Positions 44,701 to 52,672 of a stretch of 64,000 nt of DNA are shown here, piece after piece. The stretch is from WRAV01 sp050950205 (lineage in GTDB: Bacteria; Bacillota; Clostridia; Oscillospirales; Ruminococcaceae), in the NCBI GenBank assembly GCA_050950205.1, contig JBMNHF010000014.1:1-64000 (forward strand), written 5' to 3'. Below the pieces are notes generated by a model. It had not been told where the DNA came from and ran no database searches. It worked only from the letters and a program-made list of their open reading frames with translations. The first letter of the stretch is position 1. Each line of letters opens with the position of its first letter. The position numbers were made by a program, and so were the translations under genes.

Positions 44701-45829
44701 TCCCACCACCGATTCCGGCAATTCCTCGGTGGGCAGCTCGCAGGTGGAGTATCTGGTCTTTGAAAACGAGGAGCTGGCGATCAACGAGGGAGCCACCTAT
44801 ACTCTCAGGCTCATCTCTGATCCGGAGGATGCCGACCTTAGCGGCATGACCTTTAAGAGCAGCAACACCTCGGTGGCTACCGTTAACTCACAGGGCAAAG
44901 TGACTGCGGTCAAGTTGGGCAAAGCCAAAATCACCGCCACCACCGCAGACGGCAGAGTAACCGCTGTCTGCCAGCTGGAAGTGGTGGAGCGAGGCGGCGA
45001 GCAGGACTATGCCGAGCCTGTGGTTCCACCCACTAAAACGGCGGGAGCTTCTTTAAAAAGCGTTTCCTACATTGAGTTTTACGACGAATACGTCACTCTG
45101 GGGAAAAACGCCAGTTATACCCTGAAAATTACTTCGGACAAGGGGCTGGTGAAGAATACCGACTTGTTGTGGAAGAGCGAGGATACCAGTGTGGCAACGG
45201 TGGACTCCAACGGAAAAGTAACGGCAAAATCCACCGGCTATACCGAAATTTACGCCTACACCGCCAACCACGACTACTCCATCTCCTGCGCCGTCGAGGT
45301 GGTCAGCGGCAAGATAGCCGTCAAGGGCATTTCTCTGGACCAGACCAAGCTGTATATGAAGCGGGGAACCGAGCAACAGCTCTATGTCAACTTCAAGCCG
45401 GAAACCGCCACCAACAAAGGGGTGAGCTGGACCTCCTCCCGCCAATCGGTGGCAACGGTGGATGAATACGGCAAGGTAACGGCCAAAAGTGCAGGCACCG
45501 CCGTGATTACGGCAACCAGCAAGGATGGGCGCTATACTGCCACCTGCACCGTGGAGGTTACCACCAAGACCATCAAGGTGGACTATATCAGCTTTGAGTA
45601 TTCCGAGATGGAGCCCTATGTGGGTGATATTACCCAACTGGAATACAGCATTGGTCCCGACAATGCCACCGATCTTTCCGTCACCTTTAAGTCCAGCAAT
45701 CCCTCGGTGGTCAGTGTGGATGAACAGGGCTTTATCACCTGCCACAAAAAAGGAAAAGCTGTGATTACCGTCACCTCAGTTTCCAATCCCAAGGAGTACG
45801 ATACCTGCGAAATCAGGGTAGTAGGATAA
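41759..45829 (+). CDS. Multidomain wall protein: glycosidase-like domain, N-acetylmuramoyl-L-alanine amidase, four Ig-like (Big_2) repeats
   Basis: About 1,356 residues. A signal-anchor helix (about 10-32) is followed by an acidic linker and a GHL13-like barrel (about 83-410, GEMRGVYLVPGSDFL...). A beta-rich middle region follows. The zinc amidase_3 domain lies at about 785-965: DAGHGGSDTG, the glutamate in AYPEKVINRAIAEML, SVHNNTG and catalytic LAECGFMTN are all present. Four Big_2 repeats end the protein (about 995-1356), each with SVATV-type cores. It starts at TTG 41759 with GGGGG nine bases upstream; the frame is open to 41693. Probably acts on peptidoglycan at the surface or in the spore. 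Confidence 0.86.
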   Translation: MSELFKSKKKLGMMVGTIFLSLTLVSGVVAGILLNGAAGSGLPIEQPETADISEGEPVPDLDELLPAELEPEPEIIEPVYNVPGEMRGVYLVPGSDFLTSLTATPSAIQAEVDKAVEEAAKLTMNSVIIDTVYNDKVIFETSGAPRLEVGFDVMEYVVDAARNQGLYVYAIFDASLFQGKSGGASLTLGAGTIDKLTANLREFAEKYAPDAILMDGYTQPTNEEQNYIGYLMTGGAIGYDNFLRQTPAAMVRNMSNTIRHYAPNIQVGLLADAVWASDAEQEGGVAVKSVSFSSLGNGNADTKAFVEDGVVDFVAVKAFSSLTDPNEPFETVVTWWADVARRSGVPMFVVHAASKACTQNTGWGSYDQLTRQVIRASGLPGYSGSVFNSLSRLVANPQDTTATLVKYYKGEVKSEHVLTELAITKPTQTTYTTQEPSVTFTGASDPTSPVTINGQEITTDASGYFTVKFDLKGGENTFTIVHKSKTLTYKITRNIEILKEVAPTGTISTDGNMSIKISALAYEDAEVYATIGGSTVAMEIDESAEDEAARDSNYKRFVGYYTAPAGTTQEQNLGAITITAAWQGTTKSLKGATVKVNKKAKLENGVPVVVVADQAWTYPPNTLDNVPNPNYYPIPKGAMDYAVGDEITYVSSKGESFQFYKLASGLRVESKDIQAITNDYVGGNAISGFHISTEGRYVYLTIKTAQKVTYKVAYTGSTFGITFHNTDKNPGGSQSLDQNPLFTKATWGSDNLTLTLAKSGGFLGFKGYYDSKGNLVFRFNIPPSSLNGARIAVDAGHGGSDTGALGFLAAYPEKVINRAIAEMLADELESRGATVLLIDNSGNPSLQNRVRQAEAFNADLFVSVHNNTGTRASAVGTEAYYFYPYSKNTAAAIAAQVSSRLGSENRGARQSYYHITLTPQMPAILAECGFMTNKGEYEKLIKEEYQQAIAIGLADGLAAGLKSAYTGVTTTGSQSVGSGVDPTTDSGNSSVGSSQVEYLVFENEELAINEGATYTLRLISDPEDADLSGMTFKSSNTSVATVNSQGKVTAVKLGKAKITATTADGRVTAVCQLEVVERGGEQDYAEPVVPPTKTAGASLKSVSYIEFYDEYVTLGKNASYTLKITSDKGLVKNTDLLWKSEDTSVATVDSNGKVTAKSTGYTEIYAYTANHDYSISCAVEVVSGKIAVKGISLDQTKLYMKRGTEQQLYVNFKPETATNKGVSWTSSRQSVATVDEYGKVTAKSAGTAVITATSKDGRYTATCTVEVTTKTIKVDYISFEYSEMEPYVGDITQLEYSIGPDNATDLSVTFKSSNPSVVSVDEQGFITCHKKGKAVITVTSVSNPKEYDTCEIRVVG

Positions 45830-45838
45830 ACAGCCATC

Positions 45839-45874
45839 AAAAGTGCCGCAGAGCATATGCTCTGCGGCACTTTT
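45839..45874. terminator. Bidirectional terminator
   Basis: A perfect 18-bp palindrome (AAAAGTGCCGCAGAGCAT and its complement) without a separate loop, lying between convergent genes. Confidence 0.9.
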
Positions 45875-45915
45875 CACGCAAAAGGGGCTTTCTTGGATGT
45901 GGTGGGTTGGGAACC

Positions 45916-46524
45916 TTAGACGCAAAGAGGCTGATCCGTCGGAGTTGCATGGTTTAACAAGTCGGGATGGCTTTTAAAAAAACAGACAATCGTATGAAGA
46001 ATGATCAGGTGCAAATCCTCGATCTGTTCGTAGCTTTTTAGGTTGGTATAGATGCCGGCCGTTGCGTACTCTCGAATTTTTCCACCTCCAAAGCCGGAAA
46101 GGGCAACAATGGAAGCGCCTTTTTCCCTGGCGTACTCACAGGCGCGGACAAGATTGGGGGAGCTTCCACTGGCGCTGATGACAATCACCAGATCCTTTGG
46201 ATGGAGCAGGTTTATCATCTGCTGGCGAAAAATTTCTTCAAAGGAGACATCGTTTCCAAAAGCCGTGATTTTTTCCACATTATCGCAGAGGGAAAGGATT
46301 CGAAACCGCCTTTTTTCGGGGTGCTGCACGGCGTTCTTGCCAAAATCACAGACAAAGTGATTGGCGGTTCCGGCACTGCCCCCGTTTCCCACCACAAAAA
46401 CCTGGCGGTCGTTTTGATAGGTTTCCTGCAACAAAGCTATGATCTTCTGAAAATCCTGTTCTTGAATCTCCTCCATGGCTTTGATTAACCCTTGCTTGTA
46501 TTCTGCTAGATGGCTGTTAAACAT
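45916..46524 (-). CDS. SIS-domain sugar-phosphate isomerase, GmhA-like
   Basis: A 202-residue SIS protein with GNGGSAGTANHFVCDF near residue 47 and the second site VISASGSSPNLVRACEYARE. This is the GmhA/DiaA-type layout; GmhA converts sedoheptulose-7-phosphate to heptose-7-phosphate. Substrate here is not proven. ATG 46524 follows GGGGGA; the frame to 46590 is not supported. It overlaps the ROK kinase gene by eight bases and is the last gene of a five-gene cassette. Confidence 0.8.
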   Translation of the reverse strand: MFNSHLAEYKQGLIKAMEEIQEQDFQKIIALLQETYQNDRQVFVVGNGGSAGTANHFVCDFGKNAVQHPEKRRFRILSLCDNVEKITAFGNDVSFEEIFRQQMINLLHPKDLVIVISASGSSPNLVRACEYAREKGASIVALSGFGGGKIREYATAGIYTNLKSYEQIEDLHLIILHTIVCFFKSHPDLLNHATPTDQPLCV

Positions 46525-47476
46525 AGTTTTCCCCCTTTTCAGGCAAGCGAGCTCTAGCCACCAATGCAACGGCACCCAACAAACCGCCATGGCAGCAAAG
46601 GGGTGAGGGTTCTATGACGATGCCTTGATTGGCCCTTTGGTAGATGGATTGGTGCAGGGTGTCTTTTAGCGACTGCTCAAACAGGTCAAAAGCCTGGGAG
46701 ATTCCACCCCCGACGATCACCTTTTCGGGGTTGAGCAGATTGCAGGCGGCGGCAATTCCCTTGCCCAGATAATACCCTTCCAGTTCAAAAGTCTTGCGGG
46801 CAATAACATCGCCCGTTCGCGCCAGTTGGGCAATGAGCTGGGCGTTTGCCGGCTGACCGCTGATCTGAGCATCGCCTCCCAGTTCCCTGTAGTTTTTGAC
46901 CACACCGGGGCCGGCGGCATACATTTCGAGGCACCCTTTGCTGCCGCAGTTGCATCTTCTGCCCTCTTCCACCACCACGCAGTGGCCGATTTCTCCCGCG
47001 TGACCCTTGTCACCGCCGTATAGCTTGCCGTCCAGAAAGAGGGCTCCCCCCACACCGTTGGAGACGGTGACATACAAATAATGATGGCAATGCTTGCCGC
47101 CGCCGTAATATTTTTCCGCCAGGGCACAGGCCTGGGCGTCATTGTCAAGATAGGCAGGAAGTCCAAACTGTTGGGTCAGCTTTTGGGAAATGGCGAAGTT
47201 GCGTATGCCGGAAAAGCTGGCCTCAATCCACAGGCCCCTTTTAGGATCGGCAAGGCCGGGAATGGTAACTCCGATGGCAGAGGGCTGATACCGGGGATAA
47301 GCCGCCAGAAGCTGGGAGGCCTTTTCTTGGATGACTTGAAGCAGCAACTCCTGCGGCATTCTTTCCCACGGATGGTTGGCGCTGCATAAAATGGTTCCTT
47401 GCAGGGTGACCAACCCCACCATCAGTTTGGAGCCGCCAATATCCAAGGCAAGAACAATATCGTCGGGATGAAGCAT
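46517..47476 (-). CDS. ROK-family sugar kinase
   Basis: A 319-residue ASKHA kinase. It has the phosphate-binding DIGGSK, substrate segment DNDAQACALAEK, GHAGEIGHCVV and the zinc motif CNCGSKGCLE, with no N-terminal HTH, so it is an enzyme rather than a repressor. ATG 47476 overlaps the stop of the PfkB gene by one base, showing tight coupling. Likely substrates are hexoses or amino sugars; specificity unknown. Confidence 0.87.
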   Translation of the reverse strand: MLHPDDIVLALDIGGSKLMVGLVTLQGTILCSANHPWERMPQELLLQVIQEKASQLLAAYPRYQPSAIGVTIPGLADPKRGLWIEASFSGIRNFAISQKLTQQFGLPAYLDNDAQACALAEKYYGGGKHCHHYLYVTVSNGVGGALFLDGKLYGGDKGHAGEIGHCVVVEEGRRCNCGSKGCLEMYAAGPGVVKNYRELGGDAQISGQPANAQLIAQLARTGDVIARKTFELEGYYLGKGIAAACNLLNPEKVIVGGGISQAFDLFEQSLKDTLHQSIYQRANQGIVIEPSPLCCHGGLLGAVALVARARLPEKGENYV

Positions 47477-48504
47477 CACACCACCCCTTTGGTTTCCTGA
47501 AAGATATCCATAACTTCCTGAGGGGTGGCGGTTCCGGTGGTACCGATTTTCCGCACCGTCACTCCCGAAACCAAATTGCCTACCCGGGCGGCCTCCATAA
47601 AGCTTGCCCCGGTGCAAAGGGATGCCACAATGCCGGAAGAGCAGGCATCTCCCGCCCCGCAGACATCAATTTCCCCGGTTTGGTCTACAGCCGGCAGCAG
47701 ATGATAGCTTCCCTGTTCCCCCACCAAAACGCCGTGCTCCCCGCAGGTGACAAACACCCTGGACTGGGTGGAGCGGGCAAGCTGTTCCATATAGCTGCAG
47801 AGCTTTTGCAGATCGAATTCTTCATCCTTGGCACCGGCTAATTTGGCAACTTCTTTGTGGTTGCATTTTAAAATAATTTGGCGGAATTTATTGATATAGG
47901 CTCGGGAGTCCGCGAAGATAATAAGTTTGGGGAAGCTTTGCGCTATTTGGGCAGTGGCTTTACGCACCGCTGATGTGACTACCCCGGTGTTTTCTTCGGC
48001 AAGCTGGTCCAGCACCATGATGGCATCCACCATGGGAGCCACCTGCCAAAGATGCTCCATCACAGCTTGTTGGAGGTGCCAAGGTGTTTCCTTGCGGTTT
48101 TTGTGGTCAAAGCGGTTGTGCTCCTTGTGTTGGCCACCGCAGGAGAACATGGGCTTTACATAAGCCGGCGTCATCACTTCTTGGCTGCACTGCACAAAGC
48201 GTCTGTCCACTCCAAGGTTATCCAGGCCTTTTAGCAGATCGTACCCCTCCCCGTCGTCCCCCACAAAGCCTACGGCGAAAAGCTTTCCTATTTGAAGGGC
48301 GGCTAGATTTGCCAGCACCGTTCCGGCTGCTCCCGGTTGCGAATGGGTGCGCACCACCTGATAGGCCGTCAGCCCCGTTTCGAGGGAAGGTTCATCCAGC
48401 TGGCGGTCCACATACAGCCATTTGTCCAGGAACAAATCCCCCACCACCCCGATGCGAAGATTTGCAAACCCGGACAGTATTTCCCTTAGGCGGATTTCAT
48501 CCAT
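47476..48504 (-). CDS. PfkB-family carbohydrate kinase, HldE/RfaE kinase-like
   Basis: A 342-residue ribokinase-fold kinase. The N-terminus IGVVGDLFLDKWLYVDRQLDEPS and PGAAGTVLANLAALQ resemble the heptose-7-phosphate kinase half of HldE. The C-terminal catalytic motif GAGDACSSGIVA is intact. The HldE nucleotidyltransferase domain is absent. ATG 48504 follows GGAG at eight bases. Its pairing with a GmhA-like isomerase is the same as in heptose pathways, but this organism shows no sign of lipopolysaccharide. Confidence 0.82.
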   Translation of the reverse strand: MDEIRLREILSGFANLRIGVVGDLFLDKWLYVDRQLDEPSLETGLTAYQVVRTHSQPGAAGTVLANLAALQIGKLFAVGFVGDDGEGYDLLKGLDNLGVDRRFVQCSQEVMTPAYVKPMFSCGGQHKEHNRFDHKNRKETPWHLQQAVMEHLWQVAPMVDAIMVLDQLAEENTGVVTSAVRKATAQIAQSFPKLIIFADSRAYINKFRQIILKCNHKEVAKLAGAKDEEFDLQKLCSYMEQLARSTQSRVFVTCGEHGVLVGEQGSYHLLPAVDQTGEIDVCGAGDACSSGIVASLCTGASFMEAARVGNLVSGVTVRKIGTTGTATPQEVMDIFQETKGVV

Positions 48505-48535
48505 CTGCAAGGCTCCTCTCTCTGGGATGCGTCCC

Positions 48536-49501
48536 TCAATGCTCACCATCCAGCAGCCGATGGGTTAACAGCGGAATGGTGTTGCGGTGGGTTCCCTGTA
48601 TGTAGTAGCTTTCGCCGCCATCTGCCATCGTCCGCGCCAGAATGGTCTTCCATGGCCGAAAGTAATAGCGAGGGTCGGTTTTGGGGGGCGCTGCCTGAAT
48701 ATCTTCCCCCTCCAAAGGCAGCAAATCAAAGACAGCCGTGGTGAAGTTGGCGATGGTTCTGCCCTGCTGTCTTGCAACGTTGCGAGCCATGGAAAGAGCT
48801 TTCAGGTAAACTTCCGGCCCGGTAACGGCGGAGCCAAAGTTTAAGAACACCCCGTGCTGCAACTTCTCCACACTCTTGGTGTAGATGAGAAAATCCCGAT
48901 AACTTGCCTGCCCGATGGCGGCACCGTCGGCGTTGGGATGCTGGTGGACAACATCGCATCCCACCCCTACGTGAATGGTCACCGGAACCTGATGGCGAAA
49001 GCCCGCTGCCAGCAGACTGTACTGCCGGTAGGGGAATTGGTGCTCCTCGATGTATTTGCCCAAAGCTTCTCCAAAGCCAAGGCCCTCTTTGACCCCTTGG
49101 TTGACGGCGTCGTTGTAGAGCCCCGTTTCGGTCCAGAGGCCAAACTGTCCCTCGCTGATGTATTTGGCCACACTTTCGCAGGTTTTCCCAATCAGGGCGA
49201 ATTCAAAATCGTGGATGGCAGCGGCACCGTTGAGGGCAAAATGGGTGACATAGCCCTTCTCCATCAAACGGATGAGGCAGGGAGCCACCCCAGCGCGAAT
49301 GACATGTCCTCCCAGCATCATCATCACCGCTGCACCTGCTTCTTTTGCCGTTGCAATGCGCCGGGCAAGAAGGTCTATGGTGGGATGTGTGTATTGGATT
49401 TTCTCGTCGGGGCTCATCATAACCCTCAGGTCCAAATCGTGTATCCGCTCCGAAAGGGGCAGCAGCTTGAGCTGGGAGCGGTCAAAGGTTTCAAATGCCA
49501 T
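48536..49501 (-). CDS. Conserved protein of unknown function, deoxyhypusine-synthase-like
   Basis: A 321-residue soluble protein I cannot assign to a reaction. Segments such as GGHVIRAGVAPCLIRLMEKGYVTH, NGAAAIHDFE and HVGVGCDVVHQHPNADG suggest an NAD-binding Rossmann-type fold reminiscent of deoxyhypusine synthase-like bacterial proteins. The C-terminus RPWKTILARTMADGGESYYI looks conserved and catalytic. ATG 49501 follows AAGGAG at seven bases; the frame to 49585 is not used. It lies four bases after the HAD gene and 31 bases before the PfkB gene, so it belongs to the cassette. Confidence 0.6.
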   Translation of the reverse strand: MAFETFDRSQLKLLPLSERIHDLDLRVMMSPDEKIQYTHPTIDLLARRIATAKEAGAAVMMMLGGHVIRAGVAPCLIRLMEKGYVTHFALNGAAAIHDFEFALIGKTCESVAKYISEGQFGLWTETGLYNDAVNQGVKEGLGFGEALGKYIEEHQFPYRQYSLLAAGFRHQVPVTIHVGVGCDVVHQHPNADGAAIGQASYRDFLIYTKSVEKLQHGVFLNFGSAVTGPEVYLKALSMARNVARQQGRTIANFTTAVFDLLPLEGEDIQAAPPKTDPRYYFRPWKTILARTMADGGESYYIQGTHRNTIPLLTHRLLDGEH

Positions 49502-49505
49502 GACA

Positions 49506-50339
49506 TTACTCCTTACTTTCCTTAGGGAAAAGATATTCCGCCAAGATTTGTAGATTTTCATAATGGGGAATGATGATGTCGGCACCGGCTTTGATCAGTC
49601 TTTGGCGTTTCCAAGGGTCCACACCCTTTCGCTCCACCTCATCTGAAGCGACGCCGCAGGCAAATCCGCCCACTTCCTTGATGTTTTCAATTTCCACATA
49701 CCCATCGCCGAATCCAATCACCTCCGACCCCGCCAGATGATTTGTACGAATGATATGCTCGATCACCATTTTTTTGGAAAAGGTTTTGTAATCGGTTTGA
49801 GCACCGTAGATTCCCCCGTCAAAATAGGAGGCCACTCCCAGCAGCTCCGCTTCGTAAAGGACGTACTTTTCATCGGTGCCGCTGGCAAGGTACAGGGTGA
49901 TGCCCTTGCTTTTCAGCAGTTCCAACAACGGGATGGAACCGGGCAACAAATACTCATGGGGCGGGATGCTTTGATTACACAGCCCCTTGAGCCGATAGTC
50001 GATTCGCTCCAACAGTCTGCGGTGATATTCCTCCTTGTATTCCTGCGGGGAAAGGGGAGTTCCACCCAGCTTTTTTATCTCCTTTGCCAGCGCAATACAC
50101 TGGTAGATGGTTTGCTTTCCTGTATTGTACTCCACAAAGTCCTCCGCCAGCTTTCGGATTTTTCGGGGGTCCTGTTGTTTTCCTTTGGGGGCAGCCATCA
50201 GCTCGTTGGCAAAATAGGGTATCATAATCTGCTGCCAGCCTTCTCGAATCAGGCTTATGGTTCCGTCAAAATCAAAAACAGCGTGGCGAAAATCCCCTCT
50301 GGGGGAGTGGGGATTGATCACTTCGATCCAAGGCTGCAT
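49506..50339 (-). CDS. HAD-superfamily hydrolase (putative sugar phosphatase)
   Basis: A 277-residue HAD protein with nucleophile motif DFDGTIS (about residues 23-29), motif II in LYLASGTDEKY and motif III/IV in EVIGFGDGYVEIENIKE. A helical cap lies between. It is the first gene of the cassette and sits divergent to the ROK repressor. The likely role is to dephosphorylate a sugar phosphate made by its neighbours; it is not a close GmhB match by eye. Confidence 0.83.
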   Translation of the reverse strand: MQPWIEVINPHSPRGDFRHAVFDFDGTISLIREGWQQIMIPYFANELMAAPKGKQQDPRKIRKLAEDFVEYNTGKQTIYQCIALAKEIKKLGGTPLSPQEYKEEYHRRLLERIDYRLKGLCNQSIPPHEYLLPGSIPLLELLKSKGITLYLASGTDEKYVLYEAELLGVASYFDGGIYGAQTDYKTFSKKMVIEHIIRTNHLAGSEVIGFGDGYVEIENIKEVGGFACGVASDEVERKGVDPWKRQRLIKAGADIIIPHYENLQILAEYLFPKESKE

Positions 50340-50365
50340 ATTATTTCCCCTTTACCAAATTTTGC

Positions 50366-50393
50366 TTGACAAATGATGTGGATGGTTTAGGAT
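50366..50393 (+). promoter_or_regulatory. Putative promoter of the ROK repressor gene
   Basis: Perfect -35 TTGACA (50366-50371), 16 bases, then TAGGAT (50388-50393). Downstream, an A/T-rich stretch around 50410-50430 (TTTATTTTAAAAAACAAA) could be a ROK operator; a cassette promoter on the opposite strand must lie in the same 109 bp. Confidence 0.5.
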
Positions 50394-50448
50394 AAAGTTA
50401 TGTTCGTACAATTTATTTTAAAAAACAAAAGTAGGATGGAGGCTTTGT

Positions 50449-51636
50449 ATGGCTAACGCTTTGGAAACCAGAACCAACAACGTCATCAATGTATTGCGGC
50501 AGATACAGCTTTACCCCGGCATTTCCAAGCCTCAGCTCTGCAAGCGGTGCGATATTACAGCCTCTACCGTTCAGAACATTGTAGAAAAACTGGTGGACAA
50601 AGGGGCGGTTCTCAGCTTTGGGCAGATGGATTCCACCGGTGGCCGACGGGCAAGGCAGTACAAAATGAACCCCGACTTTAAGCTGGTGGTCTCGGTGAGC
50701 ATACGGCTCAACTGCGCCGACATTGCCATTGCCAATATGGGGCTTGCGATTTTGCACCACACCCACATTGCCATAGGGCTGGACAGTACCGGCCCCGAAA
50801 GCTACACTGCCATGCTGGTGGAAGCTATCCGCAAACTGATCAGGGACAACGCAATCAACCTTTCTGACCTGTCCGGGGTGGGGGTTACGGTGCCTGGGCC
50901 AACCTACTTTGAAAGCGGCACCGTTCGTCAAATTGCCGGCGCTGCCTTGTGGCAGGATTTTCCGCTGGGCGCTCGCATTTCCGCCGCCCTTTCTCTGCCG
51001 GTCTGGGTGGATAAGGACGCCTTTGCCGGCTTGCAGTATCTTGCCTTTACCAACCAGATTGCGTTGGAGAAAACCACCGTGTACATCACCATTCTGGAGG
51101 GGATCAGCGCTGCCGTGATGATGAACAGCGAGGTGTTTCGCGGCTCCAACAGTTTAGCGGGGGAAATCGGCCACATCACCGTGCGCAGGGATGGCAGCCG
51201 CTGTCATTGCGGCAACATCGGGTGTTTGGAGCTTTACTGCTCCGACCTTGGAATCATCTCCCAATACAGCATGCAAAGCGAGAACAAGGGCTGCAATATC
51301 GACGATATCATTCGCTTGGCCGAAAGGGGCGACCAAACGGCACAGCAGGTTTTTGTGCAGGCGGTTCGCTATCTGGTGGATACCACCTGCAATGTCATCA
51401 TGAATTATGATCCCGACGAAATCGTCATCTTCTGTCGCTGGCTGCATCGGCAGCAAACCCTTTACTTTAGCCTGATGGACAGCCTATACTCCAAGAGCAT
51501 TTTTACACAGCGCCACGCTGTCAACCTGCGCTTGTTGGAGCCTCAGAACATATACCTTTTGTCTGCTGCTGCTGCGGCCTGCTGGCAGTTTCTCTTTTCC
51601 AAATCCAGTCCCTTTATCACTACCTTTGACCATTAA
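50449..51636 (+). CDS. ROK-family transcriptional repressor (NagC/XylR type)
   Basis: A 395-residue protein. The N-terminal winged helix (about residues 10-70, SKPQLCKRCDITASTVQNIVEKLVDKGAV) is followed by a ROK sugar-binding domain with AGEIGHITV and zinc motif CHCGNIGCLE. It is divergent from the five-gene cassette with 109 bp between starts, so it probably represses the cassette and itself and is released by a sugar or sugar phosphate. ATG 50449 follows GGAGG. Confidence 0.88.
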   Translation: MANALETRTNNVINVLRQIQLYPGISKPQLCKRCDITASTVQNIVEKLVDKGAVLSFGQMDSTGGRRARQYKMNPDFKLVVSVSIRLNCADIAIANMGLAILHHTHIAIGLDSTGPESYTAMLVEAIRKLIRDNAINLSDLSGVGVTVPGPTYFESGTVRQIAGAALWQDFPLGARISAALSLPVWVDKDAFAGLQYLAFTNQIALEKTTVYITILEGISAAVMMNSEVFRGSNSLAGEIGHITVRRDGSRCHCGNIGCLELYCSDLGIISQYSMQSENKGCNIDDIIRLAERGDQTAQQVFVQAVRYLVDTTCNVIMNYDPDEIVIFCRWLHRQQTLYFSLMDSLYSKSIFTQRHAVNLRLLEPQNIYLLSAAAAACWQFLFSKSSPFITTFDH

Positions 51637-51668
51637 AGGGGGCGGCAGTGCTGTGGTTTGTTTTTGCC

Positions 51669-52658
51669 TTATTCCACTTTGAGCGCTGCGTCAAAGCGTA
51701 TGTTGGATGCCTGAAAATTCAGCTGTTTTACAAAAGATAAGGATTCGGTAACCCCAAAGATGCGGTCCATTCCGCTATCCTCCCACTCGATGCAGAGAGG
51801 ACCTTGATAATCGATGGCGTTGAGCCCTCGTATGATATCGTCAAAATCCACATCCCCATGTCCGGGGGAAACAAAGTTCCAGCCCCGGCGCAAATCCCCA
51901 AATTCCAGATGGGAGCCCAGCAGTCCCGCTCTGGGATCTTTGGAAAGCTTTACGTCCTTCATGTGGACATGGTAGATGCGATCTGCAAAATCCAAAAGGA
52001 AGATGAGAGGATTTACTCCCTGCCAAAGCAGATGGCTGGGGTCAAAGTTCAGTCCCAAGGTGGGTCGGTATTCCAGGGTTTCCAACAGGCGGCGGGTGGT
52101 GTAATAATCAAAGGCAATTTCGCTGGGATGCACTTCAAAGGCCAGCCTTACCCCGCAACGATCGTATTCGTCAAAGATGGGAGTCCACAGCTCTTTGATT
52201 TGCCCAAACCCCTCCTCCACCATCTGGAGACTGGTTTGAGGAAAGGAATACCAAAAGGCCCAGATGGGCGAGCCCAAAAAACAGGTGACGGTGGTTAGAT
52301 TGAGTTTTTTTGCGGCATGGGCCACCACCTGCATTTCTTCCACGGCCCACCTGCGAATATCCTCCGGTTTTCCGGCATATCGGGCAGGAGCAAACTGATC
52401 CAGCCTTGGGTCATACCGGTCGCCCACACACTGCCCGATGAGATGGGCCGACAAGGCGCCAAGCTGCATATCATATCGTTCCAGCGTGCCGTTAAAATCT
52501 CCGAAATAATCGGCAGAGGATAGAATCTTGTGGACATCGATATGGGCGTGACAGGCCAGCTCAAATCCATCGTACCCAATGTCCCGCATGGTGGAGCAGA
52601 GCTGTTCCAAAGGCATATCTCCAAACTGGCCGCTGCACAGGGTAATGAGTCTTGCCAT
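51669..52658 (-). CDS. Sugar phosphate isomerase/epimerase (TIM barrel, AP-endonuclease 2 family)
   Basis: A 329-residue xylose-isomerase-like barrel. Metal ligands are visible in AFEVHPSEIAF, NFDPSHLLWQG, YHVHMKD and CIEWEDS. Relatives include IolE/IolH and other sugar epimerases or dehydratases. It is the last gene of the transporter operon, 14 bp after the oxidoreductase gene, a pairing typical of inositol- or keto-sugar catabolism. Substrate unknown. Confidence 0.85.
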   Translation of the reverse strand: MARLITLCSGQFGDMPLEQLCSTMRDIGYDGFELACHAHIDVHKILSSADYFGDFNGTLERYDMQLGALSAHLIGQCVGDRYDPRLDQFAPARYAGKPEDIRRWAVEEMQVVAHAAKKLNLTTVTCFLGSPIWAFWYSFPQTSLQMVEEGFGQIKELWTPIFDEYDRCGVRLAFEVHPSEIAFDYYTTRRLLETLEYRPTLGLNFDPSHLLWQGVNPLIFLLDFADRIYHVHMKDVKLSKDPRAGLLGSHLEFGDLRRGWNFVSPGHGDVDFDDIIRGLNAIDYQGPLCIEWEDSGMDRIFGVTESLSFVKQLNFQASNIRFDAALKVE

Positions 52659-52672
52659 ATTAAAAACCTCCT

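Noticed and set aside
44740..45829. Repeated DNA segments that could suggest a CRISPR array or tandem repeats
   Set aside because: They are four in-frame Big_2 domains of one protein, about 80 residues each and divergent at DNA level.
45916..48504. Firm naming of the SIS and PfkB genes as gmhA and hldE
   Set aside because: The nucleotidyltransferase half of HldE and a clear GmhB are missing, and substrates cannot be read from sequence, so only 'like' is used.
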